Source of the DNA: Deroplatys truncata
Taxonomy: Eukaryota; Arthropoda; Insecta; Mantodea; Mantidae
Reading direction: 5' to 3'
Length of the DNA: 64,000 nt
Assembly: GCA_030765065.1 (NCBI GenBank)
Contig: CM060975.1
Coordinates: 203,716,007-203,780,006, forward strand
A model generated the notes under the pieces. The model was given only the letters and a program-made list of their open reading frames with translations, searched no databases and was not told the origin of the DNA. Shown piece by piece: positions 25,134 through 36,600 of the stretch. A program made the position numbers and the translations under genes. Numbering within the stretch: the stretch's first letter is position 1; every line of letters begins with the position of its first letter.

Positions 25134-25797
25134 TACGCCGGCAGAGGCGGACTAAAATCCTTACCTTATAATAGATGCTGGAAATGTTGACCTTCTACTC
25201 TCAAACAGGCAGCATATCTCGTGTAAATATTCTCGCTCACTCTCCAAAGCCCAGCAGCAGGATTTCTTGTGATTTCTTGCACAATGTTTTCTCTAAGTTC
25301 CTGTAGTGTGCGAGGATTGGAACGATACACTTTGTCTTTTAAAGAATCCCATAAATAAAAATCACAACTCGTTAGGTTAGGAGAACGAGGGGGCCACAAA
25401 TCAACACTAATTATTCTGTCATCAAACACCTCTCTTATTGCATGTAATGATTCGGCAACCGTATGTGCTGTAGCAAAACTTGCTGGAACCATCCATACGA
25501 TTTCTCTTCTTCTGTCAAGCGATTGCAAAATGGTCTGAGAATTAACCTCTGATATCGCTCTGCATATATTGTTTCATTAAAGAATATGGGGTCCTATTAT
25601 TCTTTTAGCACTTATCGCACACCACACGCCAATTTTCTGATCATAATGAGGCGTTTCATCACAAGAATTCCTGCTGCTGAGCTTCGGAGAGTGAGCGAGA
25701 ATATTTACACGAGGTATGTTGCCTGTTTGAGAGCAGAAGGTCAACATTTCCAGCATCTATTATAAGGTAAGGATTTTAGTCCGCCTCTGCCGGCGTA
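25134..25797 (-). pseudogene. Mariner-like transposon remnant with inverted 3' end duplication
   Basis: TA-flanked; both ends carry CGCCGGCAGAGGCGGACTAA in inverted orientation. The minus strand from about 25680 reads CDETPHYDQKIGVWCAIS and RYQRLILRPF, then after a frameshift ATAHTV, LWPPRSPNLTSCDFYLWDSL, KDKVYRSNPRTLQELRENI and the terminal GQHFQHLL stop. That is the C-terminal half of a Tc1/mariner (IS630 superfamily) DDE transposase. The catalytic residue before ATAHTV is replaced, while the last Asp (in SCDF) remains. The plus strand of the right end also encodes RVSENIYTRYVACLR..GQHFQHLL, so the 5' end has been replaced by an inverted copy (about 130 bp) of the 3' end. Non-functional. 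Confidence 0.88.
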
Positions 25798-25893
25798 ATA
25801 AACTTTCTAAAGAATAATTTGTATACCCATTAATAAGCGATACAGGGTAGAGGAAGTCATGTGAATGTAACGCATCAGATTTTTAGCAAGCTG

Positions 25894-26809
25894 GTACTGA
25901 AGGCCGAATTCGCATTGAAAGCATTTTACTTCATTTATTTTTAAAATTCTAGATGACGTTTTGTTTGTTTAAGTCTCCTTCCATTTATTTCTAGATTGTT
26001 GAATTCATTACCAGCGTTTGAAACGGAAAAAGGCTATTAGCTGCAGGAGTTTATTCATCTGTATACAGCAAGAAACATTTAGTGTTTTTGTTTTAGCATT
26101 TGGCGGTTCTTAAAGCCTACCTCTTCGTCTTTCTATAGGGCTGTGGGAATATATTAAAGGAAAAATAGGATTCTTAATTAGGTTCCATAGCCTGACCTAA
26201 AATGAGAAACGTTTAAATTTCTAAGAAACAACGAAACCTTTGTATTTAGCACACTATGGAAGGGGAAAAAACTACAATGTATTCCGCCACTTCCATTTAT
26301 AATAATATGCAGCCACGTCGCTTTGTCTCTTCTCGGTGGGTGGTACAATGAACCAATATTTATGATCTTCAACATAAGAACGCTCTGATAGAACGCACTG
26401 GAATCTGAACCCGCTCACAAAAGACTGGACGATCATAAATTATATTTTTCGTGCTTGTGGAATGTCTGCTCTGTCATTCTTTTAATCATTTTAGTTTTCT
26501 TAATGTGGAAAAAGCAAATATCACACAGAGCTATTCGCCGCAGCGATTACTAGCAGTGACCAAACGCTCGTATCCAGTCTTACCAGTTTGCACAGGTCGT
26601 TAATTGTAACGCTATATCAAGTTTTTGTCGCTCTCCAAGCCGACAAAGGAGTGAGATGATCATAGTGATGAATATGAACACGATTTTAACCTCAACGTTC
26701 TTTTCCAACAGTTAAGAACAAAGGATTGTATTTGTGCTATAGAAATTCAAAGCCAAAAATATTCATCGGTTGTCACGCGGTCAGCGCTATTTTCGAGGTT
26801 AGATCATTA

Positions 26810-26810
<1 letters not shown>
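25894..26810. other. Unassigned region
   Basis: No convincing gene or repeat. A minus-strand open frame at 26178-26375 (65 codons) is unremarkable. Confidence 0.35.
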
Positions 26811-26853
<43 letters not shown>

Positions 26854-26855
26854 AA
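26811..26855. repeat. (ATT)n microsatellite
   Basis: About 14 consecutive ATT units, directly visible. Confidence 0.95.
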
Positions 26856-26949
26856 GGAAAATTTCAGTAGATCCAGGACTGGGATTATCAAAGAATGCTT
26901 CTATTTGCAGACGAGCAAATAATAGTTCAGGAAAATGAAACATACAGTT

Positions 26950-27951
26950 TGAAGCAGTATTTTAACACTTAAATGATTTCAGTCTAATTATATAACACAT
27001 AAATTCACTAACTGCCCGCTTTAAAGCAATATGTATATGTAACAATATATAAAAAGTATATATTACAGTGATTGTATATGTTTATATTATTGTATATATG
27101 TTCAATAATGTTATGTGAATGTATTACGTAATTTAATAATGTAGGAGCTGTGAGAATAATAGGTTAAAAGTTGCTAACAGTGAGGTGACAATGAGGTAAC
27201 CTTGAGGCAATAATGAGTAAGAAAGTGTAATAATGCTACTAGTCATTCTTGGAGCAACAATAATGTAATTTTTGTGACAGTTTATAAAATAGCCAATCAA
27301 CAAACAGAAAAAAGCTTAAGTTAAATAAAAGTATTCTATTGGATTAGGAATAGCCAATCAGAGACATGAAATACAGAAATTTACAAAGTTAGGCGGCAGA
27401 AATCAAGACAGTTGCTAGTAGACAGTGCTCATAACTGGACGTGTTGGTTGTAGACAGCGTTCCTAACCGGACGCGAGATGTGTCCTCGAGAAATTTAATA
27501 CGTATTCAGTGTGAATAAAAATAGGTTACGTGTTAAAAGGTGCAAGTAATTAATAAAAGAATCTCACAGCTCTCTAAATCAGTGTTATTTAAATCGTGTC
27601 AAGATTAATAAAAGCAGTGAAGTAAAAATTATAATCTGTGTAACCCTACATTCTTCAGTCGCAACACAACCCTGCAAAGAGAAACATGTCTCTGAAAATA
27701 ATACTGACGCAGCCGAGGCAAACATAAATATCAGTATTTAAAGAAACAGCCAAAATTACAAAGTCAATATTTTTTAAACATTTGGGGTAAAGGCCACCCG
27801 AAAGTACATTTGGGTCGAAGGCTACCGGAAGCTTTTTACCATTCGTGCGGTTGCAACTACTTCAAGTTCGGCTCCCCAACAGTCGAAATATTATACATCT
27901 TCAAAATGACTTTCCATACGTAACAATAAAACGAAGAAACCATCCTCTTCA
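26950..27951 (+). mobile_element. Solo LTR, family B copy 1
   Basis: Starts TGAAGCAGTATTTTAACAC and ends CCTCTTCA, giving TG...CA ends. It shares the full order of blocks with the copies at 38.6 and 59.2 kb: 'gtaggagctgtgagaataat', 'aaccttgaggcaataatgag', two CCAATCA boxes near 27293 and 27355, 'gacgcagccgaggcaaacat' and 'agttcggctccccaacagt'. Flanks AGTT/AATT are an imperfect 4-bp target duplication. No internal region is attached. Confidence 0.8.
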
Positions 27952-27984
27952 AATTCTATATATCTTTTAAATAATTTATGTACA

Positions 27985-28480
27985 TATTATAATTTTAAAA
28001 TTTCAATTAATAAAATGAAAACAACGGATTTTAGAGGAAAAGATCCAGTTATAGCAAAGATTGTACTAGAAAAAAACATTTTAGAACAAGTATCCAATTT
28101 CAAATATCTTGTCTGTGACATTAGGTTTTATAATAACAAGGATACTGAACCAATAGTTCGTAAGGTAAATAAAATGGAATTTTGTAAAGTAATGGCTTTA
28201 CGCACACTGCTAAAAATGACAGTGAAGCCTGGGTAACGACTTAAAAACAACTGAGCAACCGGCAGAAATAAAATTCTTAAGGAGTGTCAACGTATGTACG
28301 AGAGTGGATAAGATAAACATGAAGATGTTAGGGAAGAGCTAAATATCGATTCAGTATACAAGGAAATAAATAATAGACAAGATTGCATAGAACATTTACT
28401 AAGAATTAATCTCAAGGTAGCATTGGGCTACATGCTGAGAGGAAATGTTCTGTCGAAGACGACAGACACACGCTGAAGAC
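27985..28480 (+). pseudogene. LINE reverse transcriptase C-terminal fragment
   Basis: The frame from 28015 reads FRGKDPVIAKIVLEKNILEQ, VSNFKYLVCDI, then FCKVMALRTLL. After breaks it continues with EDVREELNIDSVYKEINNRQ and IEHLLRI. This is the region downstream of the RT catalytic core in arthropod LINE polyproteins (consensus 'VKIVI..I.EQV..F.YLGC.I', 'FYKVMA.PTLLYGSE.W', 'EELNI.SI..KI..Y...W..HL.RM'). Stops after 28236 and a missing YGSE.W block show it is dead. It lies about 60 bp downstream of solo LTR copy 1. Confidence 0.8.
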
Positions 28481-28656
28481 AATTACTGCGAAGCCGGAAC
28501 GGGCAGAGTGCCTAATCCATGAAGTGAAAAAGATTATTAATATTATTATGATTACGTTTATAGAAAAGTTTGAGAAGTCAGTGACTATCTCCCCCCCACC
28601 AAAAAAAGAAAGAAAGAAAGGAATCATAGAGAATAAGAATATAGTCCCAGATATTT
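28481..28656. other. Short spacer with CCCCCCC and (GAAA)n runs
   Basis: Simple sequence at 28590-28622; nothing else. Confidence 0.5.
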
Positions 28657-29433
28657 TTACTTTCTCTTCTACGTATAGTAAGTAGGGGAAGTATCGAATT
28701 CCACCCAAAAGTTTGATACCCACATTTCACGGAAAATATATGTTTTTAGGCCCCCTGGATCCAAAAAATGCACTTTTAGAAAAAGGTCCGTGTGTGTGTG
28801 TGTCTGCGTGGGTGTGTGAACAGCATTATTAAGGTTCAGTATCGTGACACGAAGACTACCTTTACATAGAGCAGTTTTTGAAAATTTTGATTTCATCAAA
28901 AAATCTAACGATGTTGATTAAAATACATATATTTAAGGCACTTTTATGGCAAATGAAATGCATATCTTGAATTTTATGGGAGTGTCCCCAAAAGTCGTCT
29001 TCATTCTGAATGAATTTTGCATAACTAGTAAACCGTAAGAGATAGACAAAGTTTTACTACACAAAAAATGTAGATCTCGTTAAAATACACAGTTTATCTA
29101 TATACTTTTTTGTGGAGTGAACCATTTCCGAGATATTCCTTGCTATTTGATTGAATTTTCCAATACTTATACTTTTTCTCAAGTGGGATTTTTTTTAATG
29201 TCCTGAACATGCAAATAAAACGGAATGCTCCACATAGCAACCCGCTCTTAAAGGATTTTACTATTGCTTAAAGCCTACCATATTTCCCTTGCACCTACAA
29301 GAAAATTAACAATACGATAGTTTCTGCAAATTTTTATAACGATTAACATGAAGTAACATGAGAATAAGCATTTGTAAAAATAGTTTGTACAAGAGTAGAG
29401 AAAGTCATGTGATTGTAACATCAGATTTTTAAC
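28657..29433 (+). repeat. Family A repeat (A1), complete
   Basis: Starts TTTTTACTTTCTCTTCTACG, ends GTAGAGAAAGTCATGTGATT and 'aacatcagatttttaactg'. A (GT)n tract (28788-28802) lies at the family's microsatellite position. Confidence 0.87.
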
Positions 29434-30397
29434 TGTAGTAATGCCACGAGTGGTTTCCAAATATCCATAGATTCTGGAGTCATGAAGTGACGAGAATTTA
29501 TCTATAGGATTTGGAAATCATGAATGGCATTTGGTGAAATTATTTTATGAATAAAACGATGTGAATTACCCAAAATCACGAGTATTATAATAAAATAGTA
29601 AAATATTTATATTATTTACAATATAAGTAGCATTGTTTTCGAAAACAAGTTAGAATCGTATGGTCACGTTTTGTTTGTTTGATAAGTGCAACTTGATCAT
29701 ATAGATATTATTTTCTGCGATTTGGCGTGCGTAACTTGTCGAAGGAATTCACTATTCATTTATCTATGATTGTAAGAATACTGCTAATAGAGTAAATATG
29801 AAGCAAATGAAACCTATATTATTAACATGACTTCTTTATGACTTCTTTACAGAAAAAGGTGGTAAAGTTAACTTGTTTCAATTCATTGGTTTATTATGAA
29901 CGTTATTTAAAAACACAATTACCTGGTTAATTTTGTTGTGTATTTCTTGTGCTCTTCTCCTTTGATTTCCTGACATTGATGCTATAAAAGGAATGTCACA
30001 GCTAAAATTCTACAAGAAATGTATTATAAGGAATATCATATAAAGTTCAATCCATTTGAAGACCAGGAGTTTCAAGAGGCGAGAGCCACAAGGAATGCGC
30101 AAAGAAAACTGCTCAAAAATTACTGGAAAAAAGAAAGATTAGTACAGTACCTTTAAAGTCCAAAGAACATGAACAAGTGATCAATTTATGTGATGAGAAC
30201 ACCTCTGAAGGGCCACAAATGAAGTTCTTCCTTATCGCTGCAATGCAATTGGCATTCTAATTAATAATCTCGCATACATGTTCATTTGAAGCGTTAGCAA
30301 ATCTCGTTTCCGCCATTTTATTTAAACGCAGTGGCATTAATTGTTGGTAGCTGAGTCACTGTAAAATGATACTCCAACGTCTTCAGAGTATTAAAAA
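29434..30397. other. Unassigned region
   Basis: A stretch near 30040-30160 translates on the plus strand to a charged segment (EARATRNAQRKLLKNYWKKE) of about 40 codons, which I do not recognise. It may be part of a decayed coding element; nothing else is visible. Confidence 0.3.
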
Positions 30398-31193
30398 AAA
30401 TCTGTGTTACACTCACATGACTTTCTCTACTCTTGTACAAACTATTTTTACAAACGCTTATTCTCCATATGCTTCATGTTCATCGAGATGTTAATCTTAT
30501 TGCTAATTTTCGTGTAGATGCAAGGGGAATTGGTAGGCTTTAAGCGAGTATTTTAAGAGCTGGTTGCTGTGTGGAGTATTCCATTCGTTTTGCATTACCA
30601 GGACAAAAAAAATGAATAACATATTTGAGAAAAAGTATAAGTATTGGAAAATTTAAGGGAATAACAAGCAATATCTCTAAAATGGTTCACCCAACAACAA
30701 AAAATGTATATGACATAAATTGTTTGTGTAGTAAAATTTTGTCTATCTCTTATGGTTTACCAGATATGCAAAAGTCGTTCATAATGAAGAATACGTTTGG
30801 AGACATTCCCAGAAAATTCGAGACATACATTTCATTTGTCATGAAAATATCTTAAACATATGATATTTTAATCAAAATCGTTAGAGCTATTTTTGAGAAA
30901 ATTAAAATTTTCGAAAAATGTTCCATCTAAGGGGTAATCTGGGGTGGGGAGATTTTCTTGAAAACCTTCGTGTTGCATCTCTGGAAGATAGTGAACCTAA
31001 ATACCAAGTTTGGTGTTTATAAGACTGTTCGTTTCTGAGTTATGCTGTTCACAGACACACACACACACACGGACATGTTTCCAATGCTTTATATGCATTC
31101 AGTGCACCTCAAAACATATTTCCTGTGAAATCTCGGTATCGAATTTTTGGGTGGAATGCAATACTTGCCCTACTTACTGTACGTAGTAGAGCC
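30398..31193 (-). repeat. Family A repeat (A1), near complete
   Basis: Starts TGTGTTACACTCACATGACT plus TTCTCTAC and ends 'ctgtacgtagtagagccca', so the last terminal bases are mutated. A CA tract is at 31055-31071. Confidence 0.86.
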
Positions 31194-32869
31194 CAAAGAA
31201 GCAGTGATAAAGATAGTTCGATAAACATCGAGTAGAATCATAGCCGTAATTGGTTAAAACAATTGGTGGTTGGTCATTATCTCTCATTTGCGGCATGAGT
31301 GAAAGAGTTCCCGAAAATTTATTTGCAAAAAATTATCCAATTAGACAAAATTCTCTTGTTTAACCTTGATACAAAAGTTAAACTCAGAAACATTAATATT
31401 TAACAAAAGCTGATCTCTTCAGCGCATAAATGGCATGGCATTTGTGGACGTGACGTAGCAATTTTACGCAATTCAACCACAGTTTTCTTTTAATTAACTT
31501 AAAATGTCTATCACATACACTGAACATAAAACAAACACAACATAGAGCATCTCAATGAGATGTCAAGCCGCTTTTGAGATACTAATTTTCTGTTGATCAT
31601 TAAATACATTTGATACCAAAATGCCAGTTATACCAACCGGTTTATTGTTTTAATTTTAATTAAGGGGAGACTAAGTTCCCTATCCCGCTGATTATCCTTT
31701 TATTTCCTGACTTTTCTACTGCATAGGTACACAATTTTCCGAAAATATTTGATTTAAAAACTTATAACACCCATTTTATTAAAGGGATCAGCACATTACT
31801 TTACTCTAGCTGACAAAAGAATATTGTTGCATTCTACCCTTTAGTTTATTACTTACTGTGTGATAAACACAGAAACAGAAAATATTGGACGTTTGCTGAA
31901 AAACTCGTTTTCTTTAGAAATTTGTGCCCGCAAAATTCTATAAAGCTCTAAAAATAATATAATCTGATAGAGAAAAATATTCTGCATAGGATAAAGTGTT
32001 GAAGGCTGAAATTTATAATAAATGAATATTTACAACATGTTATTACTTTTTAGCACTTTGGCGACAGCACGAGAATACAAAAGGACTTAGATAGACACAG
32101 AGATATCCCATTTACCTCCATACTGGCTTTTATAGTTTGAGACAAGTTATTGTAACATGACCTATCGTTTAAAGAACTAAACAAACGATAAGAACTATAA
32201 AGAAATCCTTAAATATAAAGCATTTTTATGGGATATAATATATTCTATGGAAGGATTAGGCCCTCTTACCTACTCCGTCTTTACAGTGCTATGACAATTT
32301 CTTCCTCTGATATCCAACATCGAATTTAAGAAGAAATTGGTGGGGTGTCTCTCATGCTTTGGCGCGACAATTTGAAGCTGTGATTGGAAGAATCTTAAAT
32401 TTTTCCCGATAAAAATGAAAGTGTGGAATAGAAAGGCAAACCCAATAATGAAGAAAAAGAAAAATAACTTCGAGTTCTGAATGATGTAATGGAAGGAATG
32501 GGGAATGGAAAAACAATTCGGGGCGGTTCAAGATACCAAAGCTAGGATAAGATATGTGAGGATGAAGAGAAAAACTGAAAATAGAATAGAGGAGGAGGCT
32601 AGGTTATAGGAGACATTTGCTCTCAGACAGACTGCCGATTTCTCTGGACTTCACTGCTTTTAGTGTATTTATTTACCAAGCAAGTGAAAGGAACACCATT
32701 AGTGCGAAACACGTCTTAACACCACCATTGCATTATATTTTCCATATGAATTTATTCTTCTGAAATACTTTATCTGTTTCTTCACTGAATAAGACACCAT
32801 CATCATTCCATTGAGGTTTGAGCCCTAGGCCTGTTCCATCTGCATTAGAATTTTTCACTCTATCTTAAT
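31194..32869. other. Unassigned region
   Basis: Nothing with a recognisable frame, SINE box or repeat relation. The interval 32380-32620 is purine-rich on the plus strand. Confidence 0.35.
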
Positions 32870-33195
32870 TTTAGACGGTCTATATGTCGTTTTCCTTTTG
32901 GATTATAACTAAGCGCTTTCTTCGGTAATCAGTTTTCATCCATTCTGTCTAATGTTCTTTCCAATGTTTATGGTGATTGCCTTTACGATCTACGAGTATC
33001 ACCTCATTTATTCCAAATTCTCTTATTTCTTCCCTCTTTTTTATGTTCAATTAGAGACACACGAGCCACTGATCTTAAAAACCCCATTTCTGACGCTTTT
33101 ACTCTCCTTTTATCTCTTTCGGTACCTACTCAATTCTCTGCGCCATAAAGTAATATTGGCAGTGCCATTGATTTATGAAATTTATATAAGTTTAT
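32870..33195 (-). pseudogene. LINE 3' coding fragment
   Basis: On the minus strand, LYGAENW-like and EMGFLRSVARVSLIEHKK blocks are followed by REFGINE and WKEH.DRMDENRLPKKAL, the standard order at the C-terminus of arthropod LINE polyproteins. Frames shift several times. It has the same strand and position in the protein as the 3.4-kb fragment, but the sequences differ, so these are separate insertions. Confidence 0.7.
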
Positions 33196-33266
33196 CTGCT
33201 TTAGTTAGTAATCTCGATTTTACAATACTAAAGAAAAAACGTCGTAAACCAATTCCGTACTTAATT

Positions 33267-33380
33267 AGTTTCGAAATGGTACCTCATTACGTAGCTAGTT
33301 TCGTAATGAAGCTTCTATTACGCAACGATTTTCGTAATGTAACTCTTATCACGAAACTGATTGCGTATTGTGATTCATAC
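33267..33380. repeat. 31-bp minisatellite of palindromic units
   Basis: Units start at 33267, 33297, 33328 and 33359 (30-31 bp spacing). Each has the form TTTCGTAATG...ATTACG, so each unit is itself an imperfect inverted repeat. The 148-codon open frame over 32952-33398 is a by-product. Confidence 0.8.
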
Positions 33381-34186
33381 ATAAATAATAAAAAATAGAA
33401 CCAATTTTATTTACTATAAACATTGACAAAAATATTTTAAACAATATTTAAAGTCGGGATTTATTAGGAATTAAACTGTCTATTACGGAATTAGCTGCGT
33501 TTGCAATATCTTCGTCAGAACTCATTTTTCAAAGTTTATTTAATTCACCAATACACATGTTCCGCTGCTTTAAACAACAGCCTAACAAATAAATTGTCTA
33601 TAACAACACACACACACACACCAACTATGTATCAATGTAGTGTACTGTTTCAGTGATTCATAATACTACGTCCGAAATAAAAATGTAATTTACCAAAGTA
33701 AATAAAACAAAGTCAATATTACTTAACTAAAATAGACAAAACGTTCTACGTTACACATATAACAAATTCCTATTACTTAGTTGTATTATTGCCTAAACAT
33801 CTTATAATTCCACCAGCATATTGATATTTATAGAGCTTTTCTTCCATGTGCATGTTTTCTTTCCTGGTATGATACTTATATCCCAGATATTTAAAACTGC
33901 TTACTTTATTCAATAATTTGCGAGTAAATTACAATTCTTTATCTTTTAGTTTGGAATGCTATAAACGCCATTGTTTTAGTTTTATTTTGCGAAATGTTAA
34001 GTTTATATTCCTTGATCTTTATTCTTTGCATAACTTGTATGTAGCCATCTGTAGGTTATTCACCAAGTTAGCCATCACCACTTGTTCATCCTCAAACAAT
34101 AAACAGTTTATAGGTGATCCATTAAGAATAAAATTACAATGTAACTATTCAGCCATTTTTCAATGGTATCATCAAGATGTATACAG
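33381..34186. other. Unassigned region
   Basis: A (CA)n run at 33606-33621. No gene recognised; the 161-codon plus-strand open frame at 33918-34403 crosses the MITE boundary, so it is not a gene. Confidence 0.4.
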
Positions 34187-34365
34187 GATGCACCATTTAA
34201 GTTCAGACTGTACAATATCTCCAACACTAAGCGTTGGAGAAAGAAATGTCTTGAGTAAAATTTGCTTGATATTATGGGAGAAAGTAAATGCCATTAGTCG
34301 TGTTTTATTTGGAGGAAGTTGTGATGGTCATTTTAGGGTCAATTTATTTTTTTTAAATGGGAACC
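34187..34365 (+). mobile_element. Half copy of the palindromic mariner-type MITE
   Basis: TATACAGGATGCACCATTTA followed by 'gactgtacaatatctcc', 'aagaaatgtcttgagtaaaa' and 'cgtgttttatttggagg' matches one arm of the 19.03-kb element. The second arm is missing. Confidence 0.8.
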
Positions 34366-34559
34366 TACTTATTTATCTCATCTTATTTTCTCACTCCTCA
34401 TAAAAAACTAAACATTTGTATAAATCAATTTGCAATAATTGTTCCTACACCAATGTAAATAACAATGAAAATTCTGAATGACTGTGTACGAAGAGAAAGA
34501 GAGAGAGAGAAAGCGGAATGAATGGTTGGACCATCCATGGATGATCATTAGAGAGTAAA
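34366..34559. other. Short spacer with (GA)n
   Basis: A GAGA tract at 34494-34511; nothing else. Confidence 0.5.
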
Positions 34560-34767
34560 GTTACGTTTCGTAATTGGGAACCATCAGGTGCTCCCAAATA
34601 TTCAGGCCTCTTATCAGGCTTGAGGTTCTTTTACGTGACGTAAATCTACGATACGGGACCACTGGCTAACTTCCCTTCCGAAGGAAGCCATGCTTAGAAT
34701 TTTACGCCCAAAAAAATCCATCGCCCTCCGCTGGCTTTGAACTTTTCCCAACCGGGAATTCGTTATT
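34560..34767 (-). repeat. SINE family 1, inverted
   Basis: The complement carries 'cagtggtcccgtatcgtaga', 'gtcacgtaaaagaacctcaa' and 'gcctgataagaggcctga', as in the 8.8-kb and 61.8-kb copies. The tRNA-like head is degraded. Confidence 0.8.
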
Positions 34768-35440
34768 GTTTTTTTACTTTCTCTACTACGTATAGTAAGT
34801 AGGGGAAGTATTGCTTTCCACCCAAAAATTCGATACCGAGAGTTCACCGGAAATACATGTTTTGAGACACCCTTTACATGGAAAATTTTTAGAAAATTTT
34901 AATTTTCTCAAAAATGACTAACGATTTTGATTAAAATATCATATGTTTAAGATATTTTCATGACAAATGAAATGTACATCTCGAATTTTCTGGGAATGTC
35001 TCCAAAAGTATTGTTCATTGTGAACGACGTTTGCATAATTGGTAAACCATAAGAGATAGACAAAATTTTACTACACAAAAATGTAGATCGCGTTAAAATA
35101 AACAATTTATGTCATATACATTTTTTGTTGAGTGAACCATTTTCTAGATATTGCTTGTTATTCCCTTAAATTTTCCAATACTTATACTTTTTCTCAAATT
35201 CGTTATTCATTTTTTTTGTCCTGGTAATACAAAGAGAATGTAATACTCCACATAGCAACCAGCTCTTAATATATTTGACTATAGCTTAAAGCCTTCCAAT
35301 TCCCCTTGCATCTAAAGAAAATTAGAAATAAGATTAACAACTCGATATCTCGATTAACATGAAGCATATGGAGAATAAGCGTTTATAAAAATAGTTTGTA
35401 CAGGAGTAGAGAAAGTCATGTGGGTGTAACACATCAGATT
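34768..35440 (+). repeat. Family A repeat (A1) with internal deletion
   Basis: Starts TTTTTTACTTTCTCTACTAC, but after 'tgttttgagacacc' jumps directly to 'ctttacatggaaaattttt'. The segment normally holding the microsatellite and the 'gatgcgacacgaag' block is deleted. Ends GTAGAGAAAGTCATGTGGG. Confidence 0.87.
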
Positions 35441-36224
35441 TTTTTTATGACCTGGATATGCAAACAGAATAGAATGCTCCACATAGCGACCAGTTCTAAA
35501 ATGATTTGACTATCGCTTAAATCCTATCATTTGTGGCGTATTATTAGGTATTAGTAGCTGTTGTCATGCCAGACACATTATTGCATCGTATTGGCGACAA
35601 CGGTAATTCTTTCGGCTTTGGTTTGAAGTTCCGTCTGGCATGGCGACTCGCCGCCTCTAGCTGGTGAGCCTAGCTAACGGTGGAGAGAGAGAGAGAGAGA
35701 GAGGAGGAGGAAATAGTTTAGCGTCCCTTCTTTGTGCGTGCGAGGCGTCAGTCTGGCTTGAAAGTCGAGTGTGTGAGTTTGTGCGTGAAAGAGTGTAAAT
35801 ATAGTTCGTGTGTGTGTCATCTCCCCACAATTATTTCATTATTTCCTTTCTGCGAGATGTAGGGACACTATCTATTTGTCAAATAAACCTCAGCTAATAT
35901 GAATAATGTGAAATCTAAGCAATTTGTTATAAATATCCCACGGCTGCACCTGAATGTGAATATCATTGTCCTAGTCCTCTCGCTGTTTCTGTAGCTACGC
36001 TTCCCTAAGTGCATGTTGGGGTGATCCAAATTTAGTATTTTTGCTGGAAACTTTAGGCCCTCACCCCAGCTTGTAACAATATTCCCCTTGCACCTATAAG
36101 AAAATTAGCAATAAGATGTTTTCTGTAAATGTTTATCTGGATTAATATGAAGTAGATGGAGAATAAGCCTTTGTAAAAATAGTTTGTAGAAGAGTAGAGA
36201 AAGTCATATAAGTGCAACACATCA
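35441..36224 (+). repeat. Family A 3' part split by an LTR-like insertion
   Basis: The left piece (35441-35531, 'gacctggatatgcaaacaga' to 'taaatcctatcat') and the right piece (36079-36224, 'atattccccttgcaccta' to 'gtagagaaagtcatataag') are contiguous in other copies ('cctaccatattccccttg'). Confidence 0.82.
35532..36078 (+). mobile_element. Probable solo LTR (TG...CA), inserted in family A
   Basis: The inserted 547 bp begins TGTGGCGTATTATTAGG and ends CAGCTTGTAACA. It contains a (GA)n tract, a GTGTGAG-rich stretch and one AATAAA (35881-35886), consistent with an LTR. The exact 3' end is inferred from the interrupted family A sequence; a perfect target duplication is not visible (left TCATT, right ATATT). 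Confidence 0.6.
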
Positions 36225-36600
36225 GATTTTTAAACAGAGAACTGACATCTCTACATGCAATAAGCGTGCAAATTTGAGGAAAGCAGATCGGTCACAATTT
36301 TCTCGGAATCACTTGTCGATGAATGCCCCTTCCAAGCAGTAGGAATATGTTTGCAATAAACTGAGATTATTATTGATTACAAGGATGCATATTGCCATGT
36401 TATAGTGCATGGAAGTTTACGGTCCCTATGTCAAACTGCAGTACATAAATTACACTAGTCTGCATGATATCGGATGACTGAAAACTAATAAGTGATTCTG
36501 ACTCACCTTTTTATGCTGATTTCAGAACTGCTTTTAGTTGTTTGCTATCACGTATATTTTTTTCAAAATTTCACTTCGAAATTATAGAGATATAAAGATA
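36225..36600. other. Unassigned spacer
   Basis: May include the 5' part of the decayed gene that follows, but I could not find a convincing frame. Confidence 0.3.

Larger units (their letters stand above)
24083..25893 (+). repeat. Family A repeat (A2) carrying two nested insertions
   Basis: The left part (24083-24794) starts TTTTTACTTTCTCTACCGC and runs to 'tgtcgctattacttttc'. The right end (25798-25893) is 'taaactttctaaagaataat' to 'gtagaggaagtcatgtgaa'. Between them lie a SINE (24795-25033), about 100 bp of uncertain origin, and a mariner remnant (25134-25797). Confidence 0.8.

Noticed and set aside
33918..34403. 161-codon plus-strand open frame
   Set aside because: Crosses the start of a half MITE copy and shows only AT-rich hydrophobic translation.
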